Shown: positions 1 through 8,801, counted from the first letter of the stretch. The stretch: DNA of 64,000 bases from Chitinophaga pinensis (GCA_943324745.2 CALPMT020000013.1:33807-97806), one strand, 5' to 3'. Notes: a model not told the origin generated them from the letters alone. Numbers and translations: made by a program.

Positions 1-1029
1 CAGGGTAAGAAAAAAACGGTGATGGTCGATAGTGCTTTGTTTGCAGTACGTGAAATCATGTCAAAACATCCAGAAGCATTGTTGTATGGTCAAGATGTAG
101 GTGGACGATTAGGCGGTGTTTTTAGAGAAGCAGCAACCTTAGCTCAAACCTTCGGGGATGACCGTGTTTTTAATACGCCTATCCAAGAAGCATTTATAAT
201 AGGTAGTACCGTTGGTATGTCAGCAGTTGGTTTAAAACCAATCGTTGAGGTTCAATTTGCAGATTATATTTGGCCAGGATTAAATCAGTTATTTACTGAG
301 GTAAGTCGTTCGTATTATTTATCGAATGGTAAATGGCCTGTGAGTTGTATCATACGTGTTCCAATCGGTGCGTATGGCTCCGGTGGACCTTACCATTCTT
401 CCAGTGTGGAGTCTATTTTGACAAATATTCGTGGGATAAAAGTCGCATATCCTTCTACAGGAGCGGATTTAAAAGGTTTGATGAAATCCGCATTTTATGA
501 TCCAAATCCAGTAGTGATTTTAGAACACAAAGGCTTGTATTGGTCAAAAATCCCTGGTACCGAAGGTGCGATGTCGATTGAACCTGATGATGAATATGTA
601 ATTCCTTTTGGAAAGGCTAGGGTAGTGAAAGTGGCAAATGAATCATTTATTCAATCGGGAGAATCTTGTGCGATAATTACCTACGGAAGAGGAGTTTATT
701 GGTCATTAGCAGCAGAGAAACACTTTGAAGGAAAAGTAGAAATAATTGATTTACGTACTCTGAATCCAGTTGACTTTGATACCATCAATGAAGTAACGAA
801 GAAACACGGTAAAGTAATTGTGGTTACAGAGGAATCGGTGGAAGCATCGTTTTCGTTGGGTCTTGCAGGAAGAATACAACGCGATAATTTCAAGTTTTTA
901 GATGCGCCGGTTCAAATTGTAGGTTCGGTAGATACACCAGCGATTCCGTTAAATTCTACATTGGAGGCTGCGTTGTTGACAAATGCGGAGAAGGTGAAGG
1001 AAGGAATAAGATTTGTGTTGGCGTATTAA
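1..1029 (+). CDS. 2-oxoacid dehydrogenase E1 component, beta (transketolase-like) part, 5'-truncated by window
   Basis: The reading frame is open from the first base, so the gene begins before the window. The first in-frame start (GTG at 19) already lies inside the conserved beta region. The visible 340 or so residues match the E1 beta subunit of branched-chain or pyruvate dehydrogenase complexes: a pyrimidine-binding domain with YGQDVG and NTPIQE near the start, then a transketolase C-terminal domain with VTEES. E1 decarboxylates a 2-oxoacid with thiamine diphosphate and passes the acyl group to lipoyl-E2. In Bacteroidota the alpha and beta parts are often fused in one polypeptide. That may be so here, but the upstream half cannot be seen. 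Substrate is not determinable from this part. Confidence 0.9.
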   Translation, partial: QGKKKTVMVDSALFAVREIMSKHPEALLYGQDVGGRLGGVFREAATLAQTFGDDRVFNTPIQEAFIIGSTVGMSAVGLKPIVEVQFADYIWPGLNQLFTEVSRSYYLSNGKWPVSCIIRVPIGAYGSGGPYHSSSVESILTNIRGIKVAYPSTGADLKGLMKSAFYDPNPVVILEHKGLYWSKIPGTEGAMSIEPDDEYVIPFGKARVVKVANESFIQSGESCAIITYGRGVYWSLAAEKHFEGKVEIIDLRTLNPVDFDTINEVTKKHGKVIVVTEESVEASFSLGLAGRIQRDNFKFLDAPVQIVGSVDTPAIPLNSTLEAALLTNAEKVKEGIRFVLAY

Positions 1030-1191
1030 AGAATCATGTTAATCTTTTGCGAAAATAATTTAATCAATCGTGTCACATTGCTTGAGTATCTAATAAGATG
1101 TTTGTATTGTGAATTAGTATACTTGTCGATAATTTCCCAAAGTTAATATGCTCTATAATATCCTAGAAGATAATGATTTTAAACAGTGTTA

Positions 1192-1983
1192 TTAATGATT
1201 TACATCCAATGACATTGGTAACATCAGTAAAAACGGAATGGATGCTGAAAAATCCAATGTTGGGTATTCTAATCCTAATTTTCGGATGTTAGAATAATAC
1301 GTTTGGTGATAGTTATAGTACATTTTTTCACTTTGTAAAAACCATGCTTTTTCTCCCAATATTTGTGCTAAAAACCATTTTTCATATAAACGTGCGCTTC
1401 TACCGTTTCCATCATTCCATGGGTGGATTTTAACAAAAACTAAATGAATCATCGAAGCAAAATAAAACGTTTCTTCAATGGTAAGTTCTGTATTGAGTAG
1501 GATGTCTAAGTCTTCGTGAAATTTATTCATTTCTGTTTCGACAACAAGTGGAGAGGCAGCTACATATTCTATTCTACCATCCGATGTCGTAACATACATG
1601 TTTTGTGTTCTATATTTTCCTTGTTGATGATTACTGATTAAGTTTTTACTAAGTAAACGATGTGCTTCGGCAATGTTTAGTTTATTCAAGGATGAGTTCT
1701 TGGCGAAAAGATAAGTATTGTATAAGTCGTCTATTTTTTTAGTGTAATCGGGTAAAAATTCTATTCCAAACTTTTTGTGTTTAATATAACTATCTAATTC
1801 AATGTTTTCACCCTCGATTTTACTACTATAAACCGAAGCCACAGAGGTGTAAAAACTAAACGTATTTGTTGAAATTTCAGCTTCTTGAAGTGTATTAAAA
1901 GTTTGTTGTAAATTGTTAAAAACCTGCTCTAAATAAGTAGGAAGTAGATCGGTTGGTATTATTTGAAGCTTAATCGGTGTCAT
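1192..1983 (-). CDS. Fic family protein (predicted AMPylator, class II self-inhibited)
   Basis: The 263-residue protein carries a canonical Fic motif, HPWNDGNGRSAR, at about residues 187-198, with catalytic His187. Fic enzymes transfer AMP, or sometimes another phosphate-containing group, to hydroxyl side chains of target proteins. Near the N-terminus SSKIEGEN (53-60) fits the [S/T]xxxE[G/N] inhibitory helix, whose Glu blocks ATP gamma-phosphate binding. The protein should therefore be autoinhibited in cis. No antitoxin gene adjoins it, which fits an internal inhibitor. A TAnnTTTG box lies only a few bases upstream of the ATG. The target is unknown. Confidence 0.9.
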   Translation of the reverse strand: MTPIKLQIIPTDLLPTYLEQVFNNLQQTFNTLQEAEISTNTFSFYTSVASVYSSKIEGENIELDSYIKHKKFGIEFLPDYTKKIDDLYNTYLFAKNSSLNKLNIAEAHRLLSKNLISNHQQGKYRTQNMYVTTSDGRIEYVAASPLVVETEMNKFHEDLDILLNTELTIEETFYFASMIHLVFVKIHPWNDGNGRSARLYEKWFLAQILGEKAWFLQSEKMYYNYHQTYYSNIRKLGLEYPTLDFSASIPFLLMLPMSLDVNH

Positions 1984-1987
1984 TATT

Positions 1988-1995
1988 CAAAATTA
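1988..1995 (-). promoter_or_regulatory. Candidate -7 box (TAATTTTG) for the Fic gene
   Basis: This matches the Bacteroidota -7 consensus TAnnTTTG on the minus strand and ends five bases before the ATG. If used, the transcript would be leaderless or nearly so. No clear -33 TTG is seen. The match alone is weak in AT-rich DNA. Confidence 0.3.
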
Positions 1996-2090
1996 AACAA
2001 TTCTTGAAATAAGAAGGTATTGTAGAGCTTTAAAAAAGTGAAGGGTGATGTTTAACAGAAAGACCTAGAGATTTCCATAAAGTGCACTAA

Positions 2091-2300
2091 GTTTTTTCTT
2101 TTGGCGTAGAGTTAAATAGAGATTTTTGATGTGCTAGCGTTTTGGAGGTCGCAGAGAATTGTTTTTGACATAGTCAAAAACAAAATGCTGTTTTTTCATG
2201 CTAAATACAAAAAAAAAACTCTGCGTTCTCGAAATTGTGTCAACCTTGTCATAACCTCTGAATCCTCAGCGAAAATATACTTTGTGAACTTTGAGTGTTT
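2091..2300 (+). repeat. Structured intergenic repeat, CTCTGCG family, copy A
   Basis: This stretch fills most of the 411-base gap between the Fic and transglycosylase genes and aligns by eye with the reverse complement of 10920-11110. It has outer arms CGCAGAG (2150-2156) and CTCTGCG (2219-2225) enclosing a hairpin, TTTTTGAC (2162-2169) against GTCAAAAA (2173-2180). Further degenerate CTCTGCG-like words flank it. A 64-codon open frame at 2131-2325 lies within the repeat and is probably not a gene. The repeat may be a non-autonomous mobile or structured RNA/DNA element. Confidence 0.7.
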
Positions 2301-2394
2301 TGAGAACCTTGTGGTAAAACTTTAATACAAAGACAGCTATACCGACCAAGTCGTCTTTTATCTAAAAATCTTTCTTCTTTGAGTGAAGCGGTCT

Positions 2395-3312
2395 TTAATG
2401 TGCCGTACTAATCTCATGCAACAACAACTGTGTTGCTAACGCTACTTGCGAGTAGTTTTGAGATGAATTACCAAAAGAACCAGCAGTGGTTGACCAAATT
2501 TGTTTGATGAGTTCTTGTCCTCCTTGTGTAGGTTGTATCTTATTGATCACAGCACGAACATTTGTTGCTCCTGCATGGTATACATGCATCACCAATAATC
2601 TAAACCAAAGATCTGTTTCGTTAAATGAAATACGATGAGCTTGAAGGATACTCTTAACCGAAGGTATGCAAGAACGAGAAATTAATTGAGCTGCACCAAA
2701 AGCGGATCTTTCGAAACTTTCACGTTCGTCCACTGAATTATTTACAGTTAATCCATAATTACGAGCAACTCCAGGCATTAATTGGAAAGCTCCATAGGCT
2801 CCAGAAATAGATTTTTTTAATTGCGCAGGACTTTCGATGAGTAAAATTGCTTGAGCATACCATGGGTCTACACCGAATTCTTGAAAGAGCTGTATGCCTT
2901 TCGTAATATTTGGAGAAACTTCTTTTATTTTATAAAAATCATTTTTTCCTGTAGTCACATTTATTTTTTCAGCTGCAGCAAGGGCATTAACTAATTTCAA
3001 GCTGTCTTTAAAAAATTCCTTTTGAGGTTCTGTTTTTTTTATCCAGTCATGATAACTCACTTTATGTAATACTTTACGATTACAGGCAACATTTATTAAA
3101 CAAGAATCAGGAGATAGAGTGATGATTTGTCTCCAGAATAAGGTTTGAGGTAGTTGATGCCAGTTGTCTTTATAAATGATTTTAGGATGAATTATTAATT
3201 GTTTTTGTATCGAATTTTTTACCTCAAGAATTTCATAATCAGTAGGGTGATCTGCTGATTGACCAAATGTAACAAGCTGTATTAAAAGAAAAAATAGGAG
3301 TAGAAATTTCAT
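2395..3312 (-). CDS. Secreted lytic transglycosylase (SLT domain)
   Basis: The 305-residue protein begins with a signal peptide (hydrophobic to about residue 18, ending TFGQS). From about residue 150 it has an SLT/goose-lysozyme-like domain: AILLIESP, which supplies the catalytic Glu, then SGAYGAFQLMPGVA, a typical lytic transglycosylase block. Such enzymes cleave the MurNAc-GlcNAc bond of peptidoglycan and leave 1,6-anhydro ends, for remodelling or cell separation. The N-terminal 130 residues match no domain I recognise. The protein has no LysM repeat, unlike MltD. It is divergent from yidD across a 78-base gap. Confidence 0.85.
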   Translation of the reverse strand: MKFLLLFFLLIQLVTFGQSADHPTDYEILEVKNSIQKQLIIHPKIIYKDNWHQLPQTLFWRQIITLSPDSCLINVACNRKVLHKVSYHDWIKKTEPQKEFFKDSLKLVNALAAAEKINVTTGKNDFYKIKEVSPNITKGIQLFQEFGVDPWYAQAILLIESPAQLKKSISGAYGAFQLMPGVARNYGLTVNNSVDERESFERSAFGAAQLISRSCIPSVKSILQAHRISFNETDLWFRLLVMHVYHAGATNVRAVINKIQPTQGGQELIKQIWSTTAGSFGNSSQNYSQVALATQLLLHEISTAH

Positions 3313-3390
3313 TTTATTTTTTATGTAAAGTTACGACAATGAAAGTAATTAGAAAAATATCCGTAGTTTAGTTTAATAATAAAAAACGTA

Positions 3391-3636
3391 GTGCGTAAGA
3401 TTTTAGTGTATTTATCCTATCCATTTTTAGGAATAATCTGGGTGTATCAACATACAATTAGTCCAATTTTCCCTCCTACATGCCGATTTAATCCAACTTG
3501 TTCAGCTTATTTTAAAGAGGCCTTATTAACTTGGGGTATATTTAAAGGTACATACTTAGGAGTGAGAAGAATTGCCCGTTGTCATCCTTGGGGTGGTTGC
3601 GGATATGATCCAGTTCCAACAAAAACAAAGGATTGA
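3391..3636 (+). CDS. yidD: Membrane protein insertion efficiency factor YidD
   Basis: The 81-residue protein has the YidD signature: an N-terminal hydrophobic or amphipathic segment, YQHTISP, then [15 protein letters not shown] and [13 protein letters not shown]. YidD sits at the inner membrane and assists YidC-dependent insertion of membrane proteins. Translation starts at GTG 3391, because stop codons (TAA run) lie immediately upstream in frame and no ATG is available. The gene is convergent with the sugar transferase gene and abuts it with no spacer. yidC, rnpA and rpmH are not nearby. Confidence 0.93.
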   Translation: MRKILVYLSYPFLGIIWVYQHTISPIFPPTCRFNPTCSAYFKEALLTWGIFKGTYLGVRRIARCHPWGGCGYDPVPTKTKD

Positions 3637-5031
3637 CTATTTACCTTTCGCTTTAAGAATTGTAATTATAGTGTAAAACATAATTTTTATATCCAATGAT
3701 AAAGACCTGTTCTTTAAATAGAGAAGGTCATATTTCATTCTACGTATCATCTCATCTACGTTTTCTGCATAACCAAATTTTACTTGCCCCCAAGATGTTA
3801 TTCCTGGTCTAACAGAAGTTAATTGTAAATAATGAGGTTCTTTTTCAACGATTTGATTGATGTAAAACTGCCTTTCCGGACGAGGTCCTACTAGTGACAT
3901 ATCTCCTTTTAGAACATTTACAAATTGAGGAAACTCGTCAATACGTGTTTTTCTGAGAAGTTTACCAAAAGAAGTAATTCGTATATCGTCAGTACTCGAT
4001 AATTGAGGTCCATTATGTTCCGCATTTACTAGCATTGTTCGGAATTTGATAATCTTAAAAGGAATTCCATTTTTACCAATTCTTTTTTGAAAGAAAAATA
4101 CAGGTCCTTTTGAATTTTGTTTAATAAGCAATGCAATAATGATAAAAAATGGCAGGAGTAATGCGATAGAAATCATGGATATGGTGATATCTATAAGTCG
4201 TTTTATACTATTTTGCCAAGGCGCCATTTCATCGGTAGGGATTTCCAATAATAGTGCACCAAAAAGGTTGTTTATTTTTAAAGAACCTGAAAGAAAATCG
4301 TACATGTCAGGAATAATTTTAATCTTTATTCCTTTTCCTTGAATGGTTGCAATGAGTTTACTTAAAATTTCATGCTCATTACTTTCTATGGCAATAATGA
4401 CATCTTCGACGGGGAATTTTTCAATAATTACGGATAAATCTTGAATGTTTCCGAGACATGTTAATTGTTTATCAAGTGCGAGATCAGAATTTTTCAATCT
4501 AACATATCCAATAAATTGTGTCCCGATTCCAAGCGGAAGTTGTTGAATTTCATTAAAAATTTGAAGCGCTTTTTCATTTCCTCCGATTAATATGGTTTTG
4601 AAACCTTCTTTGCGTTGTTGGATTTTTTTTACTTGTCGCGTAACAAACCAATAGCGAGGAAATAATGTAACGATGAAGTGTATACTGAATAATGCAATAA
4701 GTGATTTGTAGTAAGAATAATGACTAGGAATTACATCGTCAAGTAATAATAAAAAGAATAGAAAGAGAGAACCAATCGATGTGCCAAGTATACTTAAATT
4801 AAATATTCGAATACGATATATACGCTTAACTTGAATGTATGTTCCTTGTAGTGAGTATATTAAAATCCAAAATAACGGTACGACTATTACACCTAAGTAA
4901 AATTGTTGATCACGTATAAAGGAGGTAAATTCAATGTGAGTTTTACGAAAATAAAAAAACAATACCCACGCCAAAACAGCACTCAAATAGTCTATCAAAA
5001 GGAGGTAGTATGATTTTTTTGTAAGTTTCAT
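3637..5031 (-). CDS. Polyprenyl-phosphate sugar-1-phosphate transferase (exopolysaccharide/O-antigen initiation)
   Basis: The 464-residue protein has four to five N-terminal membrane spans (to about residue 120), a central nucleotide-binding-like region (GGNEKAL near 170), another membrane helix near 280, and a C-terminal bacterial sugar transferase domain. Motifs of that domain are visible: FFFQKRIGKNG, KFRTM, LRKTRIDEFPQ and VGPRPE. This is the WcaJ/WbaP family, which transfers a sugar-1-phosphate from UDP-sugar to undecaprenyl phosphate and begins glycan assembly at the inner membrane. It lies 2 bases downstream of a lipoprotein gene on the same strand. No wzx or wzy gene is in the window. 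The sugar is unknown. Confidence 0.9.
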   Translation of the reverse strand: MKLTKKSYYLLLIDYLSAVLAWVLFFYFRKTHIEFTSFIRDQQFYLGVIVVPLFWILIYSLQGTYIQVKRIYRIRIFNLSILGTSIGSLFLFFLLLLDDVIPSHYSYYKSLIALFSIHFIVTLFPRYWFVTRQVKKIQQRKEGFKTILIGGNEKALQIFNEIQQLPLGIGTQFIGYVRLKNSDLALDKQLTCLGNIQDLSVIIEKFPVEDVIIAIESNEHEILSKLIATIQGKGIKIKIIPDMYDFLSGSLKINNLFGALLLEIPTDEMAPWQNSIKRLIDITISMISIALLLPFFIIIALLIKQNSKGPVFFFQKRIGKNGIPFKIIKFRTMLVNAEHNGPQLSSTDDIRITSFGKLLRKTRIDEFPQFVNVLKGDMSLVGPRPERQFYINQIVEKEPHYLQLTSVRPGITSWGQVKFGYAENVDEMIRRMKYDLLYLKNRSLSLDIKIMFYTIITILKAKGK

Positions 5032-5033
5032 TT

Positions 5034-5897
5034 TTAGAAATATACAAGTTTAATGTTGTCAATATAAATATCAGAAAATTCTTTTCCTGTATCTAGTTTA
5101 GCTTGGAAGTATTGTTCAAATTGGTAATAGCTGGTTGAATATGAAATAATTTCTTTTAGGTCAATATAAATTTTCTTCCATTTTTTCGAGTCATTGGATT
5201 GAGTGTTTAATTGAATATTAGGATTTGAAAGAAATGTAGCACTACCATAACTATTTACTCCTGTTAATAAATTATTCGTATTCATGTAGTCAATTTCTAA
5301 AAACACTTCTGCCCCATATTGAGGAAGTGACATTTTTTGAGTTACACCAAGCCAAACAGAATCAATTTTAGTAAGATGAATCCATCCATATTTATGTCCA
5401 TATTTTAATATGGATGGATCAGATCCAGTCGTCAAAACGGGTGAATAATTTGGATCTGTTTGTATTTTTAGACCAGCATCTTCAAAGTTTTCAATCCAAA
5501 ATTTTGTATTCGTGTAATATTTTGTTGTTGGAGATAGATTGGTTGTTTCGTTTTTTTTAAGATTTGTTGAAATAATATATGGCTGTAAAAATGGATAACA
5601 TCTTTTTGTTGATGAAATACCATTATTATTAATAGCAGGATATATTGAGATTTTTTTAGTTCCTTCTTGCAGTATTGGAAGTTTTATTGGAAGTTGAAAA
5701 TATCCAATAACATTGTCATCAATAAGTAAATATGCATTAGTTATATTATGGGATGATATGTCGCCTTCAAGATTGGTTTGATTAGCTTGAAGTTTCCAAG
5801 TATCTATATATATCCATGAAGGATCGGTGTTGTTCTTTATACAAGAGTTTGTAATAAAAAGAATTAAAACCAATAATATTAGAAAATATTTTTTCAT
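5034..5897 (-). CDS. Lipoprotein of unknown function
   Basis: The 287-residue protein starts with a lipoprotein signal peptide and a lipobox ending at Cys19 (FITNSC), so it should be membrane-anchored outside the cytoplasm. The rest looks beta-rich, with many Asn, Thr and Tyr, and has no domain that I recognise. The last third could be a jelly-roll-like fold (YIDLKEI, DIYIDNIKL), but this is a guess. It sits 2 bases upstream of the sugar transferase gene and 43 bases downstream of the Gfo/Idh/MocA-like gene. A role at the cell envelope linked to polysaccharide is possible but unproven. Confidence 0.8.
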   Translation of the reverse strand: MKKYFLILLVLILFITNSCIKNNTDPSWIYIDTWKLQANQTNLEGDISSHNITNAYLLIDDNVIGYFQLPIKLPILQEGTKKISIYPAINNNGISSTKRCYPFLQPYIISTNLKKNETTNLSPTTKYYTNTKFWIENFEDAGLKIQTDPNYSPVLTTGSDPSILKYGHKYGWIHLTKIDSVWLGVTQKMSLPQYGAEVFLEIDYMNTNNLLTGVNSYGSATFLSNPNIQLNTQSNDSKKWKKIYIDLKEIISYSTSYYQFEQYFQAKLDTGKEFSDIYIDNIKLVYF

Positions 5898-5906
5898 CTA
5901 CAATTA

Positions 5907-5914
5907 CAAACGTA
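5907..5914 (-). promoter_or_regulatory. Candidate -7 box (TACGTTTG) upstream of the lipoprotein gene
   Basis: A full match to TAnnTTTG on the minus strand, ending about 10 bases before the ATG of the lipoprotein gene. It suggests the lipoprotein-sugar transferase pair can be transcribed separately from the upstream oxidoreductase gene. Confidence 0.35.
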
Positions 5915-5940
5915 AGAAATAATTTTTTATTGCATGATCG

Positions 5941-6822
5941 TTATGCAAGTTTAGCAATTATTTCTTTAGTAGTATAGATAGCTTGTAAACCATCTTCAAT
6001 TGATACTGCCGGCGTAGAATTGTTTATGACTGATTCATAGAAGTTTAAATGCTGAGCTTTGAATATTTCTTCTTTTTTGTCTAGTATCGATTGCTGTTTA
6101 AAAATTAATGTTTCTTTTTCATGTTGATTTGTTAGATGTATTTTATTTTCTATAAAGTCAAGACAGATTAATGACTTATAATTAAATAATTTAAGTGTGT
6201 GTCTTGGTGAATCGTGAATAGAAGATATAAGTATAGTAGTGGTACACCCATTATCAAATTCTAAACGAGCATCAATGGTTTCAATATCATAACCATCTTC
6301 GGGAATTAAAAATGAATATGATTTTCTAACTTTTGCTTTTGTTAGTGAAATAATATTTTCAATCTCGTAGAATAATATTTCTTGTAAAGTAGCATTTGTG
6401 AGATCGTTATCTACAAATGTTCTTTGAAGGTTTATTAAATTAGGTTTGTTGAAATTATTAGCAATGCTTTGAGTGATTTTCTCAAATCGTAGTGGAGAGT
6501 TTAATTGAATAATTGATTCTGCTTCAACAGATAGCCTAAAAAGTGTGTTTACTTGACTAACGTCAAGAGATAGTAAGTTGTTTATAAAGATAGGTTTACC
6601 CTTTTTTACAGCGAGACAAGCATCATCAAAATAGGTCAAGATCGATGTGAAATAAATACAGTCAGCATTGTTAATGACTTCTTGACTGGAAGTTTTCATA
6701 TTTGAAATTTCAAATTTTGGATAATTTAAGTCAAAAATTCCTGAGATTTGAAAATGACTTGATAACAATTCAAACTGTTGAATTTCTTCTTTGTGATATC
6801 CTATAATTCCTAATTGTAACAT
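5941..6822 (-). CDS. Gfo/Idh/MocA-like NAD(P)-dependent oxidoreductase, divergent
   Basis: The 293-residue protein begins with a Rossmann-like strand (LGIIGY), and ADCIYFTS and VKKGKPIFINNLL match the pattern of Gfo/Idh/MocA sugar dehydrogenases. The usual GxGxxG is degenerate (GIIGYHK), and the family's catalytic EKP is replaced by a KGKPIFI context. It may therefore bind cofactor weakly or act as a non-classical member. The C-terminal half resembles the substrate domain (VSIEDGLQAIYTTKEIIAKL). Family members often modify nucleotide sugars, which fits the sugar transferase gene two positions downstream. Function is inferred from family and context only. Confidence 0.65.
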   Translation of the reverse strand: MLQLGIIGYHKEEIQQFELLSSHFQISGIFDLNYPKFEISNMKTSSQEVINNADCIYFTSILTYFDDACLAVKKGKPIFINNLLSLDVSQVNTLFRLSVEAESIIQLNSPLRFEKITQSIANNFNKPNLINLQRTFVDNDLTNATLQEILFYEIENIISLTKAKVRKSYSFLIPEDGYDIETIDARLEFDNGCTTTILISSIHDSPRHTLKLFNYKSLICLDFIENKIHLTNQHEKETLIFKQQSILDKKEEIFKAQHLNFYESVINNSTPAVSIEDGLQAIYTTKEIIAKLA

Positions 6823-6828
6823 ACATTA

Positions 6829-6836
6829 CAAAGTTA
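6829..6836 (-). promoter_or_regulatory. Candidate -7 box (TAACTTTG) abutting the oxidoreductase start
   Basis: A full TAnnTTTG match on the minus strand, ending six bases before the ATG. As with the Fic gene, use of this box would give an almost leaderless mRNA. No -33 element is evident. Confidence 0.3.
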
Positions 6837-6911
6837 GGTCTGAAAAAGTCTTGATTGTTAGAAAGATTTTCTAGTTTTTAACAGCGTATTACTCATTACC
6901 TAAATAGATCA

Positions 6912-6938
6912 ATAAAAAAAAGCCTCCGAAGAGGCTTT
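6912..6938 (-). terminator. Rho-independent terminator of the grpE-dnaJ operon
   Basis: A perfect 8-base stem (AAAGCCTC / GAGGCTTT) with a 4-base loop lies just past the dnaJ stop. Read on the minus strand it is followed by a T run. It separates dnaJ from the polysaccharide-related genes downstream. Confidence 0.85.
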
Positions 6939-6952
6939 CACTATCATTAAAT

Positions 6953-8062
6953 TTATTGAAACATGTCTTTGACTTTTTGAAAAAATCCCTTTTCCGATCC
7001 GTCTAATTTGGGTTGGAAGTTATCACTTTTTTGAAGTTTTTCAAGCAGTTCTTTTTCTTCTTTGCTAATTTTTGAAGGTGTCCAAATGTTTATATGAACA
7101 AATAAATCACCGGTTCCATATCCTTGAAGTTGTGGTAACCCTTTCCCTTTTAAACGAAGCATTTTGCCACTTTGGGTACCAGGTTCCACCTTGATCTTTG
7201 CTTTGCCATTGATGGTTGGGATTTCAATACTTTCACCAAGTACAGCGTCAGCGAAATTTATGTATGCATCAAAGTGAATGTTGTCACCTTCTCTTCTAAG
7301 AGTGTCATGTTGAATTTCTTCAACAACAACGATTAGATCTCCAGGTATTCCATTGAAAGGCCCTGCATTTCCTTTACCTGTCACACTCAATTGCATTCCT
7401 TCTTCAACTCCTGCAGGGATATCAATTTCGATGACCTCTTCTTGACGTTTTAGTCCGTTTGCATCTGCATCAGAAGGTTTGTAATCGATTACTTTTCCAG
7501 CACCTTGACATGTAGGACACGTAGTTTGGGTTTGCATATTTCCAAGAAAAGTCTGTGCCATTCTAGTTACACGACCTTGACCATTACAAGTTGAGCAAGA
7601 TTTTGAAGTTACTCCTTCCGCGTTTACAAGTTTGTTTACTTTTATTTTTTTCTTGACCCCTTCTGCAATTTCTTCCAGGGTTAATTTCATTTTTACACGT
7701 AGGTTACTTCCCTTGATTGTGCGTTGACCGCCTCCTCCGCGTCTTCCTCCTCCGAAACCACCTCCAAATACATCTCCAAATTGTGAGAATATATCATCCA
7801 TGTTCATTCCGCCTCCACCGAAGCCTCCACCGCCATTCATTCCTGCATGGCCGTATTGATCATAACGCGCTTTTTTACTGGCATCACTCAATATTTCGTA
7901 TGCTTCAGCTGCTTCTTTAAATTTTTCTTCAGCTTGAGCATCGTCAGGATTTTTATCTGGGTGATATTGAAGAGCTAATTTTCGGTAAGCTTTTTTTATT
8001 TCAGATTCATTAGCATTTCTACTAATTCCTAGTACTTCGTAGTAATCTCTTTTGTTACTCAT
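6953..8062 (-). CDS. dnaJ: Chaperone DnaJ with only two zinc motifs
   Basis: The 369-residue Hsp40 co-chaperone delivers substrates to DnaK and stimulates its ATPase. The J domain (1-70) has HPD at 34-36, followed by a Gly/Phe-rich linker (75-115) and a C-terminal substrate-binding region. Normal DnaJ has four CxxCxGxG motifs. Here only two are present, CSTCNGQG (156-163) and CPTCQGAG (182-189), which align with motifs 2 and 3. The places of motifs 1 and 4 (near 145 and 195-203) have no cysteine. Motifs 1 and 4 together form zinc centre I, so one whole centre is lost and centre II, needed for DnaK function, is kept. The gene lies 8 bases downstream of grpE. Confidence 0.95.
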   Translation of the reverse strand: MSNKRDYYEVLGISRNANESEIKKAYRKLALQYHPDKNPDDAQAEEKFKEAAEAYEILSDASKKARYDQYGHAGMNGGGGFGGGGMNMDDIFSQFGDVFGGGFGGGRRGGGGQRTIKGSNLRVKMKLTLEEIAEGVKKKIKVNKLVNAEGVTSKSCSTCNGQGRVTRMAQTFLGNMQTQTTCPTCQGAGKVIDYKPSDADANGLKRQEEVIEIDIPAGVEEGMQLSVTGKGNAGPFNGIPGDLIVVVEEIQHDTLRREGDNIHFDAYINFADAVLGESIEIPTINGKAKIKVEPGTQSGKMLRLKGKGLPQLQGYGTGDLFVHINIWTPSKISKEEKELLEKLQKSDNFQPKLDGSEKGFFQKVKDMFQ

Positions 8063-8070
8063 CTTATTTC

Positions 8071-8643
8071 TTATTGTCCTACAACTACTTTCGCGTAGCG
8101 AATAACTTTATCGTGAATGTAATATCCTTTTTCTACATCATCCACAATTTTTCCTTTTAAATCCTCTGTTGGAGCTGGAATGTTAGCAATAGCTTCATGT
8201 AATTCACTGTCAAATACCTCTCCTTTAGAAATCATAGGTTTTAAACCTTTAGTTTCTAATACCCCTTTTAATTTGTTGTGAATTAAATTGAATCCTTCTT
8301 TCAATGCAGCAGTATCTTCGACTGTTTCGTTATTGGTAATTGCTCTTTCGAAATCATCTAAAACAGCTACTAAATCTTTAATTACACCAGAACTTGCAGT
8401 TGAAATAAGTTCTAATTTTTCCTTATTAGTACGTTTTCTGTAATTGTCAAATTCAGAGTAAAGACGCAAAAATTTATCGTTTAATTCAGCATATTTTTCT
8501 TCAGGAGTAGGCTCGATAACTGTTTCTTCAGTTTGAGTTTCTTCCGCAACCGTTTCTTGTTCTTGTTCTTCTGTTGCTGTATCTTGCGTATCAGAAGTAG
8601 TTTCGTTTTTTACTTCTTCGTTTAATTCTTTTTCTTCAGACAT
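8071..8643 (-). CDS. grpE: Nucleotide exchange factor GrpE
   Basis: The 190-residue protein is the ADP-release factor for DnaK. The first 50 residues are an acidic, Glu/Thr-rich, probably disordered tail. A long helix follows ([19 protein letters not shown]), then the beta-rich head ending [11 protein letters not shown], where VRPAxVxV-type residues are typical. It forms an operon with dnaJ, 8 bases downstream. dnaK is not in the window. No canonical heat-shock operator (CIRCE) is visible upstream. Confidence 0.95.
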   Translation of the reverse strand: MSEEKELNEEVKNETTSDTQDTATEEQEQETVAEETQTEETVIEPTPEEKYAELNDKFLRLYSEFDNYRKRTNKEKLELISTASSGVIKDLVAVLDDFERAITNNETVEDTAALKEGFNLIHNKLKGVLETKGLKPMISKGEVFDSELHEAIANIPAPTEDLKGKIVDDVEKGYYIHDKVIRYAKVVVGQ

Positions 8644-8704
8644 AGTATTTTCTTTTGTGATTTATCTATAACAAAGAGTTTGCCAATTGATTTTCATTGT
8701 CAAA

Positions 8705-8790
8705 ATGTCATGATTTAATGTATCAATGAACCAGTTTTTTAATGTATCAATGAATAATATGTCAATATTTCAATTTAATAATTTTCATAT
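8705..8790. repeat. Short direct repeats (ATGTATCAATGA type) between murA and grpE
   Basis: Two perfect 17-base copies occur at 8714-8730 and 8738-8754, with a period of 24, and degenerate relatives (ATGTCA, TATGTCAAT) lie on either side. The stretch fills most of the 158-base gap and has no open frame of note. It looks like a decayed intergenic repeat, not a regulatory site. Confidence 0.6.
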
Positions 8791-8801
8791 TACTACATTA
8801 A

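Noticed and set aside
2131..2325. 64-codon open frame on the plus strand
   Set aside because: It lies wholly within intergenic repeat copy A, has repeat-like composition, and its sequence mirrors the frame in copy B, so repeat structure explains it.
8714..8754. CRISPR array
   Set aside because: Only two 17-base units with a 7-base gap and no cas genes. The spacing is too short for a repeat-spacer array.
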